Origin: an uncultured Spirochaetales bacterium
GTDB lineage: Bacteria; Spirochaetota; Spirochaetia; Sphaerochaetales; Sphaerochaetaceae
Reading direction: 5' to 3'
DNA: 24,841 bases
NCBI GenBank assembly: GCA_934276485.1
Contig: CAKQTE010000094.1
Coordinates: 1-24,841 of the forward strand
The first letter of the stretch is position 1, and the number at the start of each line of letters is the position of its first letter. Of the stretch, positions 6,310 through 15,050 are shown piece by piece. The notes beneath the pieces were generated by a model, which saw only the letters and a list, made by a program, of their open reading frames with translations, had not been told where the DNA came from and made no database searches. The position numbers and the translations under genes were made by a program.

Positions 6310-8865
6310 TTATTTCCTTCTATATGGAGTGTCTTCAATAGGAAGAGATCTTCTTCTATTGTTGTCTACACGAGAGTATGCATTTGCAATAGCTGGAGCT
6401 GTTGCAATTGTACAAAGCTCTCCGACACCTTTTGCACCAAATGCAGTAGGTAGCCTTCCAGGTCCTTGTACACACTCTGTGACAATGCTTGGAGCATCTG
6501 TACTTCTTAGAAGTCCCAGTGTACCATACTTCGATTTCACTCTGCCTCTATCACTATTGAAGTTCTCTGTCAGTGCATAGCCCATACCCATCAATACGCC
6601 TCCTTCGATCTGACCTTCGATAGCTTGGACATTAATGACAGTCCCTGCATCACAAGCTGCTGTAATCTTCTTGACTCTTCTTTCTTCATCAAGTTCTGCA
6701 ACTTGTGCCGAGTATGAGAAAGCTAAGTGAGAAATAGGATTGCCTTTAGTTGATGTGATAGGGTCTGTCTCGTAGCAGAACTCTGCATAGTATTCAGCGC
6801 CTTCAAGCTCTGAAAGAGTGAATATGTCCATCTCGTTCTTTAGTTTCTCTGCGCATCGTCTTACAGCTTCTCCTGTAAAGGCTGTTTGTCTACTGGCTGT
6901 GGATGTTCCAGAGTCTGGAGTACGAGTCGTGTCTGGGGATTCAACAACTATCAGTTCAGGTTCGATATTGAGTGTTTCTGCTGTAATCTGGAGAGCAACA
7001 GTTGCAAGCCCTTGTCCCATGCATGCTGCACTTGTTCTTACATGGATCTTTCCATTTTCGATACTCATTGTGCATCTGCCTGTGTCTGGAACACCAACTC
7101 CGAGTCCTGTGTTCTTCATCGCAAGAGCTATTCCTGTTCTATTAGAGGAGTAGTAGGCATCCTTTACAGCTAATAGACATTCAACAACAGCCGTATCTAT
7201 TGATGCCATCTGCCCATTAGGAAGAATCTGGCCTGGTCTTACTGCATTCTTCATTCTGATCTCGAACTTATCCATACCAAGCTTTTCTGCCATCTCATCG
7301 ATAGCGCATTCGATAGCAAAGCATGATTGTGTAACGCCAAAGCCTCTATATGCTCCACTTGGAACATTGTTTGTGTATAAAGCCCTGCCTAGAACATCCA
7401 AATGCTTGTAATTGTAAGGACCGGACGCGTGAGTGCAAGCACGTTGTAAAACAGGGCCTCCAAGAGATGCATATGCTCCTGTATCTGCAATAATCTCTGC
7501 TTGCAAAGCCTTGAATCGTCCTGATTTATCAGCACCGAGTTTGATGTGTATATCCATTGGGTGTCTTTTTGGGTGTACCAAGAGAGACTCTTGCCTAGAT
7601 AGTTTTACTTTTACAGGACGCTGAAGAATATATGCGCAGAGTGCAGCATGATGCTGAACCGACATATCCTCCTTTCCTCCAAAGCCTCCGCCTACAAGAG
7701 CAGAGTGTACTCTTACTCTGTGCTTGGGCAAATGAAGCATGTGAGCAATTTCTCTTTGGTCATCATAAATGGATTGGCTTCCTGTGATAGCAAAGATTCC
7801 ATTGTTCTTATCAGGAAGAGCAAGTGCACATTCCGGTTCCATGAAAGCATGTTCTGTAAAAGGAGTATGGTAGTCTTGTTCTACGACATATTCACAATTT
7901 TTCAACTCGCTAATAGCATCTCCTCTTAAAATATGCTGAGTTGTCAGGATGTTGTCTTTCTCGTTTTCATGAACAAGTATCTTTCCCGTAAGAGCGTCTT
8001 CTGGAGTAAAGACTCCTTCAAGTTCTTCATATTCAACAACAATCAATTTCTTCAGGTCTTCAAGTGCATTCTTGTCATCAGAGACGACGAGGCAAAGAGC
8101 ATCTCCCATATAATGGGTGATCATACCTTCGCCAATAAGCACATCCCAGTCTTGCTTTAGATGACCTAGCTTATTTTCTGGAACCTGTTCGCGCTTTATG
8201 ACAGCGACACACCTGGGATCTTCTTCACACTTTGAAGAGTCAATCTTTATGATTTTGCAGCGAGGAGCAGGGGCGCGTAAAGCTGATGCATAAACCATGC
8301 CATCAATTGAATAATCGTCAGAGTATTTTCCTTCTCCGAGTGCCTTCTCGACTGCATCTACACGTCTGAAACGTGTGCTTAATCTTCCACTTTCCTTTTC
8401 AGGGACAACAGATATGCCTTCTCTGAAGTAGCGAGCTGCCATTAAGATAGCGTCTTCAATCTTTACGTATCCTGTACATCTACAGATGTTTCCTCTGATA
8501 GCTTTCTTGACATCTTCTCGTGTTGGATTGTTGTTTTCGTCAATGAGTGCTTTGGCACTCATGATCATGCCAGGGATACAGAATCCACATTGAACAGCAC
8601 CAGCTTCTGCAAAACAATAGGAATATATTTCCTTTTCAAGGTCGCTCAAGCCTTCTATTGTGATTACTTCTGCATCTTCCAGCTTCGATAGCATTGGAAC
8701 ACAAGCTTTTGTTTTCTTGCCATTTACAATAACAGTACAAGCTCCACAAGCACCTTCGCTACAGCCATCCTTTGTACCTGTTAGATGTAGCTCATCTCTT
8801 AGATATTGTAGTAGTTTCATATCCTTTTCAGGCTTATATACTACATCGTTGATCTTTAGTTGCAT
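6310..8865 (-). CDS. xdh: Fused Fe-S/molybdenum xanthine dehydrogenase (selenium-dependent type)
   Basis: The single 851-residue chain joins two [2Fe-2S] domains to a molybdenum-binding subunit. The ferredoxin-like cluster uses C35, C40, C43 and C55 (GCSEGACGAC). The second, helical cluster uses C93, C96, C128 and C130 (CGFC, CRC). The molybdopterin part starts near residue 165. It ends with KGVGELCTIATAPA, whose Glu matches the catalytic base of xanthine oxidases. There is no FAD domain. Length and fusion match the family linked to selenium-dependent purine catabolism (hydroxylation of xanthine or hypoxanthine, or a related N-heterocycle). In that family selenium is in the cofactor, not in selenocysteine, and no in-frame TGA is seen. 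Start ATG 8865 has GGGGA six bases upstream. The peptidase gene follows after 6 bases in the same frame. None of the usual selenium-pathway neighbours is in the window. Confidence 0.87.
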   Translation of the reverse strand: MQLKINDVVYKPEKDMKLLQYLRDELHLTGTKDGCSEGACGACTVIVNGKKTKACVPMLSKLEDAEVITIEGLSDLEKEIYSYCFAEAGAVQCGFCIPGMIMSAKALIDENNNPTREDVKKAIRGNICRCTGYVKIEDAILMAARYFREGISVVPEKESGRLSTRFRRVDAVEKALGEGKYSDDYSIDGMVYASALRAPAPRCKIIKIDSSKCEEDPRCVAVIKREQVPENKLGHLKQDWDVLIGEGMITHYMGDALCLVVSDDKNALEDLKKLIVVEYEELEGVFTPEDALTGKILVHENEKDNILTTQHILRGDAISELKNCEYVVEQDYHTPFTEHAFMEPECALALPDKNNGIFAITGSQSIYDDQREIAHMLHLPKHRVRVHSALVGGGFGGKEDMSVQHHAALCAYILQRPVKVKLSRQESLLVHPKRHPMDIHIKLGADKSGRFKALQAEIIADTGAYASLGGPVLQRACTHASGPYNYKHLDVLGRALYTNNVPSGAYRGFGVTQSCFAIECAIDEMAEKLGMDKFEIRMKNAVRPGQILPNGQMASIDTAVVECLLAVKDAYYSSNRTGIALAMKNTGLGVGVPDTGRCTMSIENGKIHVRTSAACMGQGLATVALQITAETLNIEPELIVVESPDTTRTPDSGTSTASRQTAFTGEAVRRCAEKLKNEMDIFTLSELEGAEYYAEFCYETDPITSTKGNPISHLAFSYSAQVAELDEERRVKKITAACDAGTVINVQAIEGQIEGGVLMGMGYALTENFNSDRGRVKSKYGTLGLLRSTDAPSIVTECVQGPGRLPTAFGAKGVGELCTIATAPAIANAYSRVDNNRRRSLPIEDTPYRRK

Positions 8866-8937
8866 TTATTCCCCATCTTTTGGCAAGTCGCTTAGTGTCC
8901 TATGGATTATCTGTGATACCTACCTAAATTAATATTA

Positions 8938-9429
8938 TTAAGTTAGATTGATTGTTATTTCCTTTCGTTTAGTATTAAGTGGCTTGTAGATAACACCTGC
9001 GGCATCAAACATCTTCTTTGATGCTATCGTTGCATCTGTATTTGCATACTTATCAGAAAGATAAACAATCTTCTTTATACCTGCTTGAATGACTGCCTTC
9101 GCACACTCATTGCAAGGAAAGAGTGCAACGTACAGAGTTGCTCCCTTCAAAAGAGATGCGTTGTTGCAATTGAGGATTGCATTTAGCTCTGCATGGCATA
9201 CGAATGGATACTTTGTATTGATCCATTCTCCCTCTCTGTTCCATGGAAGTTCGTCATCCGAGCATCCTGATGGAAATCCATTGTATCCAACACCGACAAT
9301 TTTCTTATCTTCAGATACTATGCATGCACCAACTTGTGTACTAGGATCCTTGCTTCTAAGGGAAGAAAGTACAGCAACTCCCATGAAATACTCATCCCAG
9401 CTAATGTAATCGGCTCTCTTATCGCTCAT
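8938..9429 (-). CDS. dCMP/CMP deaminase family protein
   Basis: The 163-residue protein has the zinc-dependent cytidine/deoxycytidylate deaminase signature. HAELNAIL supplies the zinc-binding His79 and catalytic Glu81, and PCNEC supplies Cys106 and Cys109. STQVGACIV and GYNGFPSGC near the N-terminus match dCMP deaminases of the ComEB/Dcd type, which convert dCMP to dUMP for thymidylate synthesis. The start ATG 9429 is chosen because AAGGAG lies six bases upstream; an in-frame TTG at 9459 would add ten residues without a ribosome site. The gene lies 54 bp after the hydrolase gene and 72 bp before xdh on the same strand. No terminator is visible on either side, so they may be cotranscribed. Confidence 0.92.
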   Translation of the reverse strand: MSDKRADYISWDEYFMGVAVLSSLRSKDPSTQVGACIVSEDKKIVGVGYNGFPSGCSDDELPWNREGEWINTKYPFVCHAELNAILNCNNASLLKGATLYVALFPCNECAKAVIQAGIKKIVYLSDKYANTDATIASKKMFDAAGVIYKPLNTKRKEITINLT

Positions 9430-9483
9430 TGCATTCTCCTTTTTTTTAATATAAAGCAAATAGTGGTGTTGTGATAGTTTTTG

Positions 9484-10389
9484 TTATTTGAAGAAATCAA
9501 GAATTCTATCCATAAGTCCTTTTCTACAGCTTTCATATTTCAAAAGTGAGTGGTGAGAGTGGATACACTCTTCTCCCATCTCTGTTTCTATGAACTCTGA
9601 ATCTGTATTTGTCTCTGCCTTGATGATCAAAAGGTTCTTGAAAGGAACAGTTTTATCTGTTCGATCATGGATTGCTATCATTGGAACCTTGATAAAGGGA
9701 AGGTCCTTTCTAATGAATTTTAGGTTGTATATAAGAGAGATGCCTTGACGAGGGAATGTTCCTAGATATCCAAACCACTTTTCATCCCCATCGTTGTGGC
9801 CTTCGAGAGTTGTCGTATTTCGTGCATTCAAAGAAGGGATAAAGATCTTCAGGATTCTTCCTAGATATGCACTAGCACTTGTTACAACTCCATCTTTGAT
9901 GCTGTTATATACAACAGGAGCTGATAGCACAGCAATCTTCTTCATCTCTTTATCTGTACCACTATATTTTTCGGCAAGTTTTAGTGTCATTGCTCCACCC
10001 ATGGAAACACCAATGACATACACCTCTTGATATTCTTCTCTTAGCTTTTTGTAATATCTATCGATATAGTCAAACCAAGATGAGAAATTTGTCTTTATCA
10101 TATCTTTGGGATCTGTTCCAAAGGATGGAATCAGGGGGACGTATACGTCATAATCGTGCAAGAAGGCGTATTCAGATGCCCATGCATACATGTTTGGGGT
10201 AGTGGGAAAGCCATGGATGAATAGTATGGCTCTATTGTTATTGTTCTTGTGAACAATTGATTTGCACTCAGGTGCAAAGCATTTGTCTTCGTTTGGTTCA
10301 AGATGAACTGTCTTCTCCCTATAGAATGGGAGATAGACAGACCATAATAGCAATAAGACAGATATTAATACTATCAGAAATATAATCAA
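9484..10389 (-). CDS. Membrane-anchored alpha/beta hydrolase (esterase/lipase-like)
   Basis: The 301-residue protein opens with a hydrophobic helix (residues 1-20, rich in Leu/Ile/Val), a likely membrane anchor. An alpha/beta hydrolase fold follows: oxyanion-hole LFIHGFPTTP (57-66), nucleophile elbow GVSMGG (Ser129), acid near HDRTDKTVP (Asp245), and His in HSHHS (277-280). This is a full catalytic triad of carboxylesterases, lysophospholipases or acylglycerol lipases; the substrate is not determinable. The start is TTG 10389, overlapping the upstream stop as TTGA, with AAGGA about six bases before it. That indicates translational coupling to the F5/8-like protein. Confidence 0.86.
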   Translation of the reverse strand: MIIFLIVLISVLLLLWSVYLPFYREKTVHLEPNEDKCFAPECKSIVHKNNNNRAILFIHGFPTTPNMYAWASEYAFLHDYDVYVPLIPSFGTDPKDMIKTNFSSWFDYIDRYYKKLREEYQEVYVIGVSMGGAMTLKLAEKYSGTDKEMKKIAVLSAPVVYNSIKDGVVTSASAYLGRILKIFIPSLNARNTTTLEGHNDGDEKWFGYLGTFPRQGISLIYNLKFIRKDLPFIKVPMIAIHDRTDKTVPFKNLLIIKAETNTDSEFIETEMGEECIHSHHSLLKYESCRKGLMDRILDFFK

Positions 10390-11162
10390 TTGATTTCCTT
10401 TCCATATACTTCGAGCTGGATCAGAGCTGGAAATGGTGATGGATCATCGGCCTTGATTAGGCTATCTAGAACAAGAGATGAAATCTTCTTTTCTGGGAAT
10501 ATGAACTCCTGAGGACCATCTTTCTTGATTAGATTGAATTCCATCTTCTCTCCATCGTTGAATGTGATAGTTGCTTTCTCCCACCAAGCATCATGAGGGA
10601 AATCTGCTCTATCGTAGAAGATGATTCTATCGATGATGACTTCTCTTCCGAAATCCAATGTCAAGGCAGCTTCTGGATCTCTGTTGATACCCCAGCTTGC
10701 CCAAGGCCAACGGCCGTGATCGTTTGATGCAACGATGCCGTCAATTGCATTTCTTGCTGCAAATACAGATTCTCCTCGTGTTTCGATATTTGCACTAGCA
10801 TGAGGGTAGAAGGAAGTGTTGTCATGGCCATCATATGGGTTTAGGGATAGGTTTCTGTATCCAATTTCCCAACTATAAGCCTCACGTGCCCACAAGAAGT
10901 GCTTCTCGCCCATGAATGCAGCTGGATGATAGCAATCGTGCTTTCTCTCAAATGGGATTGGGAATCTGTACTCTTCACCCTTTGTCCAAAGAGTGGATCT
11001 GCCTAGTACGTGATCGAATTGCAATGTATAGAATCCAGGCTTTGATGGAGTAAAGACAATCATGTCTCCTTCTTGGTACTCTTCTCTGAATACGATGTAT
11101 GTTTCTTTCTCTCCACTAGATGAGAGAAGAACCTCATCTCCTCTTAATATCTTTATTTCCAT
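10386..11162 (-). CDS. F5/8-type (discoidin-like) domain protein
   Basis: The 258-residue protein has an N-terminal beta-rich part (1-110) and a C-terminal region (about 130-258) resembling coagulation-factor 5/8 C-type carbohydrate-binding domains. Clues are SANIETRGESVFAARNAIDG, then WPWASWG, ALTLDFGREVIIDRIIFYDR and WWEKATITFNDG, the jelly-roll pattern of that fold. No signal peptide is seen, so it is probably cytoplasmic, which is unusual for a glycan-binding module. The start ATG 11162 has AGGAG eight bases upstream; longer in-frame extensions run through the promoter and are rejected. It overlaps the hydrolase gene by 4 bp, so the two probably act together, perhaps on a glycosylated or acylated substrate (inference). 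Confidence 0.7.
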   Translation of the reverse strand: MEIKILRGDEVLLSSSGEKETYIVFREEYQEGDMIVFTPSKPGFYTLQFDHVLGRSTLWTKGEEYRFPIPFERKHDCYHPAAFMGEKHFLWAREAYSWEIGYRNLSLNPYDGHDNTSFYPHASANIETRGESVFAARNAIDGIVASNDHGRWPWASWGINRDPEAALTLDFGREVIIDRIIFYDRADFPHDAWWEKATITFNDGEKMEFNLIKKDGPQEFIFPEKKISSLVLDSLIKADDPSPFPALIQLEVYGKEIN

Positions 11163-11183
11163 TTTTTGTTCTCCTAAGTGTCT

Positions 11184-11212
11184 ATTATAGCCCAGGAATT
11201 TATTATTCCCAA
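11184..11212 (-). promoter_or_regulatory. Promoter of the F5/8-like protein/hydrolase operon
   Basis: On the minus strand TTGGGA (11212-11207) and a perfect TATAAT (11189-11184) are separated by 17 bases. They lie between the oad terminator and the ribosome site of the F5/8-like gene. The match to a housekeeping sigma promoter is strong at -10 and partial (4/6) at -35. Confidence 0.75.
11195..11209. promoter_or_regulatory. Operator-like palindrome in promoter spacer
   Basis: GGAAT-TTATT-ATTCC is a perfect 5-bp inverted repeat centred between -35 and -10 of the promoter at 11184-11212. A bound repressor here would block RNA polymerase. The cognate regulator is not identifiable. Confidence 0.4.
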
Positions 11213-11216
11213 TAGG

Positions 11217-11255
11217 GGTTAAAAGAAAACAGGCCCGCAAAAAAGCGAGCCTGTT
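11217..11255 (-). terminator. Intrinsic terminator of the oad operon
   Basis: Minus strand: AACAGGC-t-CGC, loop TTTTTT, GCG-g-GCCTGTT, an 11-position stem with one mismatch, followed by TTCTTTTAA. It begins 20 bp after the oadB stop and separates the decarboxylase operon from the next promoter. Confidence 0.9.
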
Positions 11256-11274
11256 ATATTCGTGCATATAGCTA

Positions 11275-12462
11275 TTACAGCATTGCCATCATTGTAGGAA
11301 TGACAGAGAGTAGAACTCCTGCAGCTACAGCTGAACCGATAACGCCAGATACGTTTGGTCCCATAGCGTGCATAAGTAGGAAGTTCTGAGGATCTGCCTT
11401 CTGGCCTTCCTTGGAAGCAACACGTGCTGCCATTGGAACTGCTGATACTCCTGCTGCTCCGATAAGTGGGTTGATAGGAGTCTTTGAGCACTTGTTCATG
11501 ATCTTTGCAAGAAGAACACCACCTGCTGTACCAATTCCAAATGCAACCATTCCAAGAAGAAGGATTCCTAGTGTTTCAAGGTTGAGGAACTTAGCTGCAG
11601 CCATCTTTGAACCTACGGAGAGACCCAAGAAGATAGTTACAATGTTCATCAAAGCATTCTGCATAGTGTCAGAAAGTCTTGTAATAACACCACATTCCTT
11701 AGCAAGGTTTCCGAACATCAAAGCACCAATTAGAGGAGCTGCTGATGGAAGTAGGATAGCGCAGAGAGTAAGTACAAGTAGAGGGAATACGATCTTCTCT
11801 ACCTTTGATACTGGTCTGAGCTGTTCCATCTTGATCTTTCTCTCTTTTTCTGTTGTAAGAGCTCTCATGATAGGTGGCTGGATGATTGGAACCAAAGCCA
11901 TGTATGAGTAAGCAGCTACAGCAATTGATCCTAGATATTCAGGAGCAAGGTGAGATGTTACATAGATAGCTGTTGGGCCATCTGCTCCACCAATGATTCC
12001 GATTGAACCAGCAACAAACAGGTTGAAGTTGATTCCAGGAATGTATGAGAGCAAAAGAGCTCCGAGTAAAGCTGTAAAGATACCAAGCTGAGCAGCTGCT
12101 CCCAAGAGAAGTGTCTTTGGGTTAGCGATGAGTGGTCCGAAGTCTGTCATAGCACCAACACCCATGAAGATGAGGATTGGGAATAGACCTGATTCGATAC
12201 CAGCATCATACAAAAGCTTGATGAATCCAGCATCTGGATATGAACCTTCTGCAATTCCTGCACCTGGGATGTTTGAAAGAATACATCCCATAGCAATTGG
12301 AATTAACAATAGTGGCTCAAAACCTTTCTTGATTCCAAGATATAGAAGTAGGAAGCCAACGAGAATCATTACTGCGTTGCCCCATCCTCCTGGAGCCAAG
12401 AATCCTACCAAACCTGTGGACTCCCACAGGTTCTGAAGACCTATTAATAGTGTAGAACCCAT
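11275..12462 (-). CDS. oadB: Oxaloacetate decarboxylase beta subunit (Na+ pump)
   Basis: The 395-residue integral membrane protein carries the conserved signatures of the OadB/MmdB/GcdB family: GGADGPTAIYV (about 160-170), GNLAKECGVI, and NPLIGAAGVSAVPMAARV near residue 340. In this family the beta subunit decarboxylates carboxybiotin and exports Na+ across the inner membrane. The length fits typical bacterial OadB. ATG 12462 is supported by AAGGAG with six-base spacing. It starts 9 bp after the oadA stop and is the last gene of the oad operon, followed by a strong terminator. Confidence 0.95.
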   Translation of the reverse strand: MGSTLLIGLQNLWESTGLVGFLAPGGWGNAVMILVGFLLLYLGIKKGFEPLLLIPIAMGCILSNIPGAGIAEGSYPDAGFIKLLYDAGIESGLFPILIFMGVGAMTDFGPLIANPKTLLLGAAAQLGIFTALLGALLLSYIPGINFNLFVAGSIGIIGGADGPTAIYVTSHLAPEYLGSIAVAAYSYMALVPIIQPPIMRALTTEKERKIKMEQLRPVSKVEKIVFPLLVLTLCAILLPSAAPLIGALMFGNLAKECGVITRLSDTMQNALMNIVTIFLGLSVGSKMAAAKFLNLETLGILLLGMVAFGIGTAGGVLLAKIMNKCSKTPINPLIGAAGVSAVPMAARVASKEGQKADPQNFLLMHAMGPNVSGVIGSAVAAGVLLSVIPTMMAML

Positions 12463-12471
12463 AACGACTCC

Positions 12472-14568
12472 TTATGCAATTGTCATCAATGTGTCGCCAG
12501 CCTGAAGCTGATCGCCCTGATTTACGCAAATTGAAGTTACAGTACCTGCGCATGGAGAGAAAATTTCGTTCTCCATCTTCATAGCTTCCATAATCATCAA
12601 TACCTGATCCTTTTCAACTCTGTCGCCAACCTTAACAGCAAACTTGAGAGCCAAGCCTGGCATTGGAGCCTTTACTGTCTCGCCACCAGCTGGAGCTGCT
12701 GCCTTTGGTGCTTCCTGTGCTGGAGCCTGAGGAGCCTCTACAGGAGAAGCTGTTACAACGCCTCCGATTGTCATCAATACATCTCCAGCCTGGAGCTGCT
12801 GACCCTGTGTTACAGGAATTGATGAGATAACACCATCACATGGAGCATAGATTTCGTTCTCCATCTTCATAGCTTCCATGATCATGATTACATCATCTTT
12901 CTTGACCTTGTCGCCAACCTTGACGTTAAGTCTAAGAACCAAGCCTGGCATTGGAGCCTTAACTGACTCTGAACCTGTTGCAACAGTCTGAACTGCAGCT
13001 GGAGCACTCTTGATTCCATCAACAACGTTGAGTGGGTAAGTAACACCGTTAACGATTGCATTGTTGCCATCGATCTTGACGCCATATTGAGCACCGTTAA
13101 GTGTGATTGTGTACTCGTGGTTAGAAGACTTCTTCTCTGCTGTCTTAGCTTCCTGCATCTGGCTCTTTAGTCTAACGCCATTGACCTTAGCCTTACCTGT
13201 GAGGTAAAGGATTCCCTTCTCCTTACAAGCACCTGCGATGAAGATATTCTCGTCTGTGATAGGAAGATTAGCTTCTTCAAGCATCTTCTTAGCTGCTGCA
13301 ATTCCCTTCTTAGGATCTCTGTCGTTGATATCAACAACCTTTTCCTTTGTTGGCTCAAGGCCCAAAGCCTTTGATGCAAGTGCAACAACTTCTGGATCTG
13401 GCTCTACTGGAGTCTTTCCGAAGTAGCCAAGAACCATCTTTCCATAACCTTCAGCAAACTTCTTCCATGGTCCGAACATAACGTTGTTGAATGCCTGCTG
13501 AAAGTAGAACTGGGATACTGGAGTTACTGATGTTCCGAATCCACCCTTAGCAACTGTCTCGCCCATAGCCTCTACGATAAGTGGGTACTTGTCCATAAGT
13601 CCATTGTCTCTGAGCATCTGGGTATTAGCTGTCAAAGCTCCACCTGGGAGAGGGAAGAATGGGATGTTTGGGTTAACCATTGTTGCTTCTGGTGGGAGGA
13701 AGTAGTCATGCATACACTCTTCGAATACTTCTTCTGCCTTCTTGATCTTTGCGATATCGACATCGAGTGTGTAGTCTGTTCCTCTTAGAGCGTGCCACAT
13801 TGTGATGATGTCTGGCTGACATGTACCACCAGAGCATGGGCTCATTGAAAGGTCTAGCTGAGAAGCACCAGCTTCGATAGCACCCTTGTATTGATCTACA
13901 GAAACACCAGCTGTTTCGTGTGAGTGGAATACGATAGGCATATCTGGTCCGAGAAGCTTTCTAGCTCTCTTGATAGTCTCATATACTGTGTGAGGAGTTG
14001 ATGTACCGGATGCATCCTTGAAACATACAGAATCGAAAGGAATCTTTGCATCGATGATCTGCTTAAGAATTCTCTCGTAGAAATCTGGATCATGAGCACC
14101 AGTAACGCCCTCTGGAAGAGACATCATTGTAACTGTTACTTCGTGCTTCAAACCTGCATCATGAATAGCATTACCTGAATCGATGAGGTTATTTACATCA
14201 TTAAGTGCGTCGAAGTTTCTGATTGTTGTGATTCCATGCTTCTTGAACATCTTAGCGTGGAGCTTGATCATATCTCTTGGCTGAGAATCGAGACCTACAA
14301 CGTTAACACCTCTTGCAAGTGTCTGTAGGTTAGCATCTGGACCTGCAACCTGTCTGAACTCATCCATCATCTGGAAAGCATCTTCGTTTGTATAGAAGTA
14401 TAGTGCCTGGAATCTAGCGCCACCACCAGCTTCGAAATGTGTGATTCCTGCTTCTCTAGCAGCTGCAACTGCTGGCATGAAATCCTTTGTGAAAACTCTT
14501 GCTCCGTAAACAGACTGGAAGCCATCACGGAAAGCTGTACACATAAAATTGATTTTTTTCTTGCTCAT
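12472..14568 (-). CDS. oadA: Oxaloacetate decarboxylase alpha-like subunit with two biotinyl domains
   Basis: The 698-residue protein has a carboxyltransferase TIM barrel (1 to about 310), then the PYC/OADA conserved region, and two tandem biotin-carrier domains. Each carrier has MEAMKMENE; the biotinylated lysines are about K568 and K664, joined by an Ala/Pro/Glu linker. Most family members have one carrier domain. The barrel keeps the carbamylatable Lys in CFKDASGTSTP and both metal-binding His in FHSHETAG. The N-terminal motif reads CTAFRDGFQS where the family usually has D-x-x-x-RDAHQS, so the usual metal-ligand Asp is Cys10 and the His is Phe17. It should move CO2 from oxaloacetate (or a related acid) to biotin for the membrane pump. 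Start ATG 14568 has AAAGGG upstream. It is the middle gene of the operon. Confidence 0.88.
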   Translation of the reverse strand: MSKKKINFMCTAFRDGFQSVYGARVFTKDFMPAVAAAREAGITHFEAGGGARFQALYFYTNEDAFQMMDEFRQVAGPDANLQTLARGVNVVGLDSQPRDMIKLHAKMFKKHGITTIRNFDALNDVNNLIDSGNAIHDAGLKHEVTVTMMSLPEGVTGAHDPDFYERILKQIIDAKIPFDSVCFKDASGTSTPHTVYETIKRARKLLGPDMPIVFHSHETAGVSVDQYKGAIEAGASQLDLSMSPCSGGTCQPDIITMWHALRGTDYTLDVDIAKIKKAEEVFEECMHDYFLPPEATMVNPNIPFFPLPGGALTANTQMLRDNGLMDKYPLIVEAMGETVAKGGFGTSVTPVSQFYFQQAFNNVMFGPWKKFAEGYGKMVLGYFGKTPVEPDPEVVALASKALGLEPTKEKVVDINDRDPKKGIAAAKKMLEEANLPITDENIFIAGACKEKGILYLTGKAKVNGVRLKSQMQEAKTAEKKSSNHEYTITLNGAQYGVKIDGNNAIVNGVTYPLNVVDGIKSAPAAVQTVATGSESVKAPMPGLVLRLNVKVGDKVKKDDVIMIMEAMKMENEIYAPCDGVISSIPVTQGQQLQAGDVLMTIGGVVTASPVEAPQAPAQEAPKAAAPAGGETVKAPMPGLALKFAVKVGDRVEKDQVLMIMEAMKMENEIFSPCAGTVTSICVNQGDQLQAGDTLMTIA

Positions 14569-14584
14569 TGAAATAACCCTTTGC

Positions 14585-14869
14585 TTAGTTCTTATCTTTG
14601 TCATAAGCAGCGACGATAGCTGCTGCTAACGCTGCATCATTTGCGCCCTGAGTCGCTGTTGATGCACTGTTGCTAATTGGACTCTTTGCCTTAGCAGGCT
14701 CAGTTTTTCCACCTAACTTTGCGCAGATTTTGCTCATAAGTTTTGTCAAATATATTAAGATGACCAGGAAGAAGAAAACAGTAGCCATACCTAGCAGCAT
14801 AAGAACAACGCCATCGAGCAACTGAGCTGAAAGTGTTGCTTTGTCCATGTTTACTAGTAATGCCAACAT
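14585..14869 (-). CDS. oadG: Oxaloacetate decarboxylase gamma subunit
   Basis: The 94-residue protein has one membrane helix (about 22-45, MLLGMATVFFFLVILIYLTK), a charged linker, and a C-terminal DAALAAAIVAAYDKDK. That matches OadG, whose C-terminal tail contacts the alpha subunit and anchors the complex to the membrane. The start ATG 14869 is preceded by AGGAG with somewhat long spacing; ATG 14848 is an alternative. It is the first gene of oadG-oadA-oadB and ends 16 bp before oadA. It is recognised by size, topology and position rather than strong sequence identity, as is usual for this variable subunit. Confidence 0.88.
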   Translation of the reverse strand: MLALLVNMDKATLSAQLLDGVVLMLLGMATVFFFLVILIYLTKLMSKICAKLGGKTEPAKAKSPISNSASTATQGANDAALAAAIVAAYDKDKN

Positions 14870-14910
14870 AGAATTTTTATCTCCTATCTTTTTGTTTTAA
14901 TTCAATTTCT

Positions 14911-14940
14911 ACTATAACAAAATCAAGAATCGAGATTCAA
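14911..14940 (-). promoter_or_regulatory. Candidate promoter of the oad operon
   Basis: Minus strand TTGAAT (14940-14935), an 18-base spacer, and TATAGT (14916-14911), about 40 bases upstream of oadG. A short inverted repeat GAATC-GA-GATTC (14927-14938) overlaps the -35 and could be an operator. The intergenic region 14870-15119 otherwise holds only the divergent mrp promoter. Confidence 0.5.
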
Positions 14941-15050
14941 CAGATTATCGGAATTTGAAAGCTAAATCGTGATAAATATATCGATATATAGTAAACTTTT
15001 GAGATGATATGCGTTTACAGAAAACGAATAAGTTTTTCACACGTTTTGTC

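Noticed and set aside
6310..8865. A selenocysteine-containing xanthine dehydrogenase
   Set aside because: There is no in-frame TGA. Selenium in this enzyme family is a cofactor ligand and not an encoded residue.
11163..11267. An N-terminal extension of the F5/8-like protein from 11267
   Set aside because: It would run through the oad terminator and the promoter; ATG 11162 has AGGAG at good spacing.
11411..11911. A 166-codon open frame antisense to oadB
   Set aside because: It lies fully inside a well-supported gene on the other strand, with shadow-like composition and no start signal.
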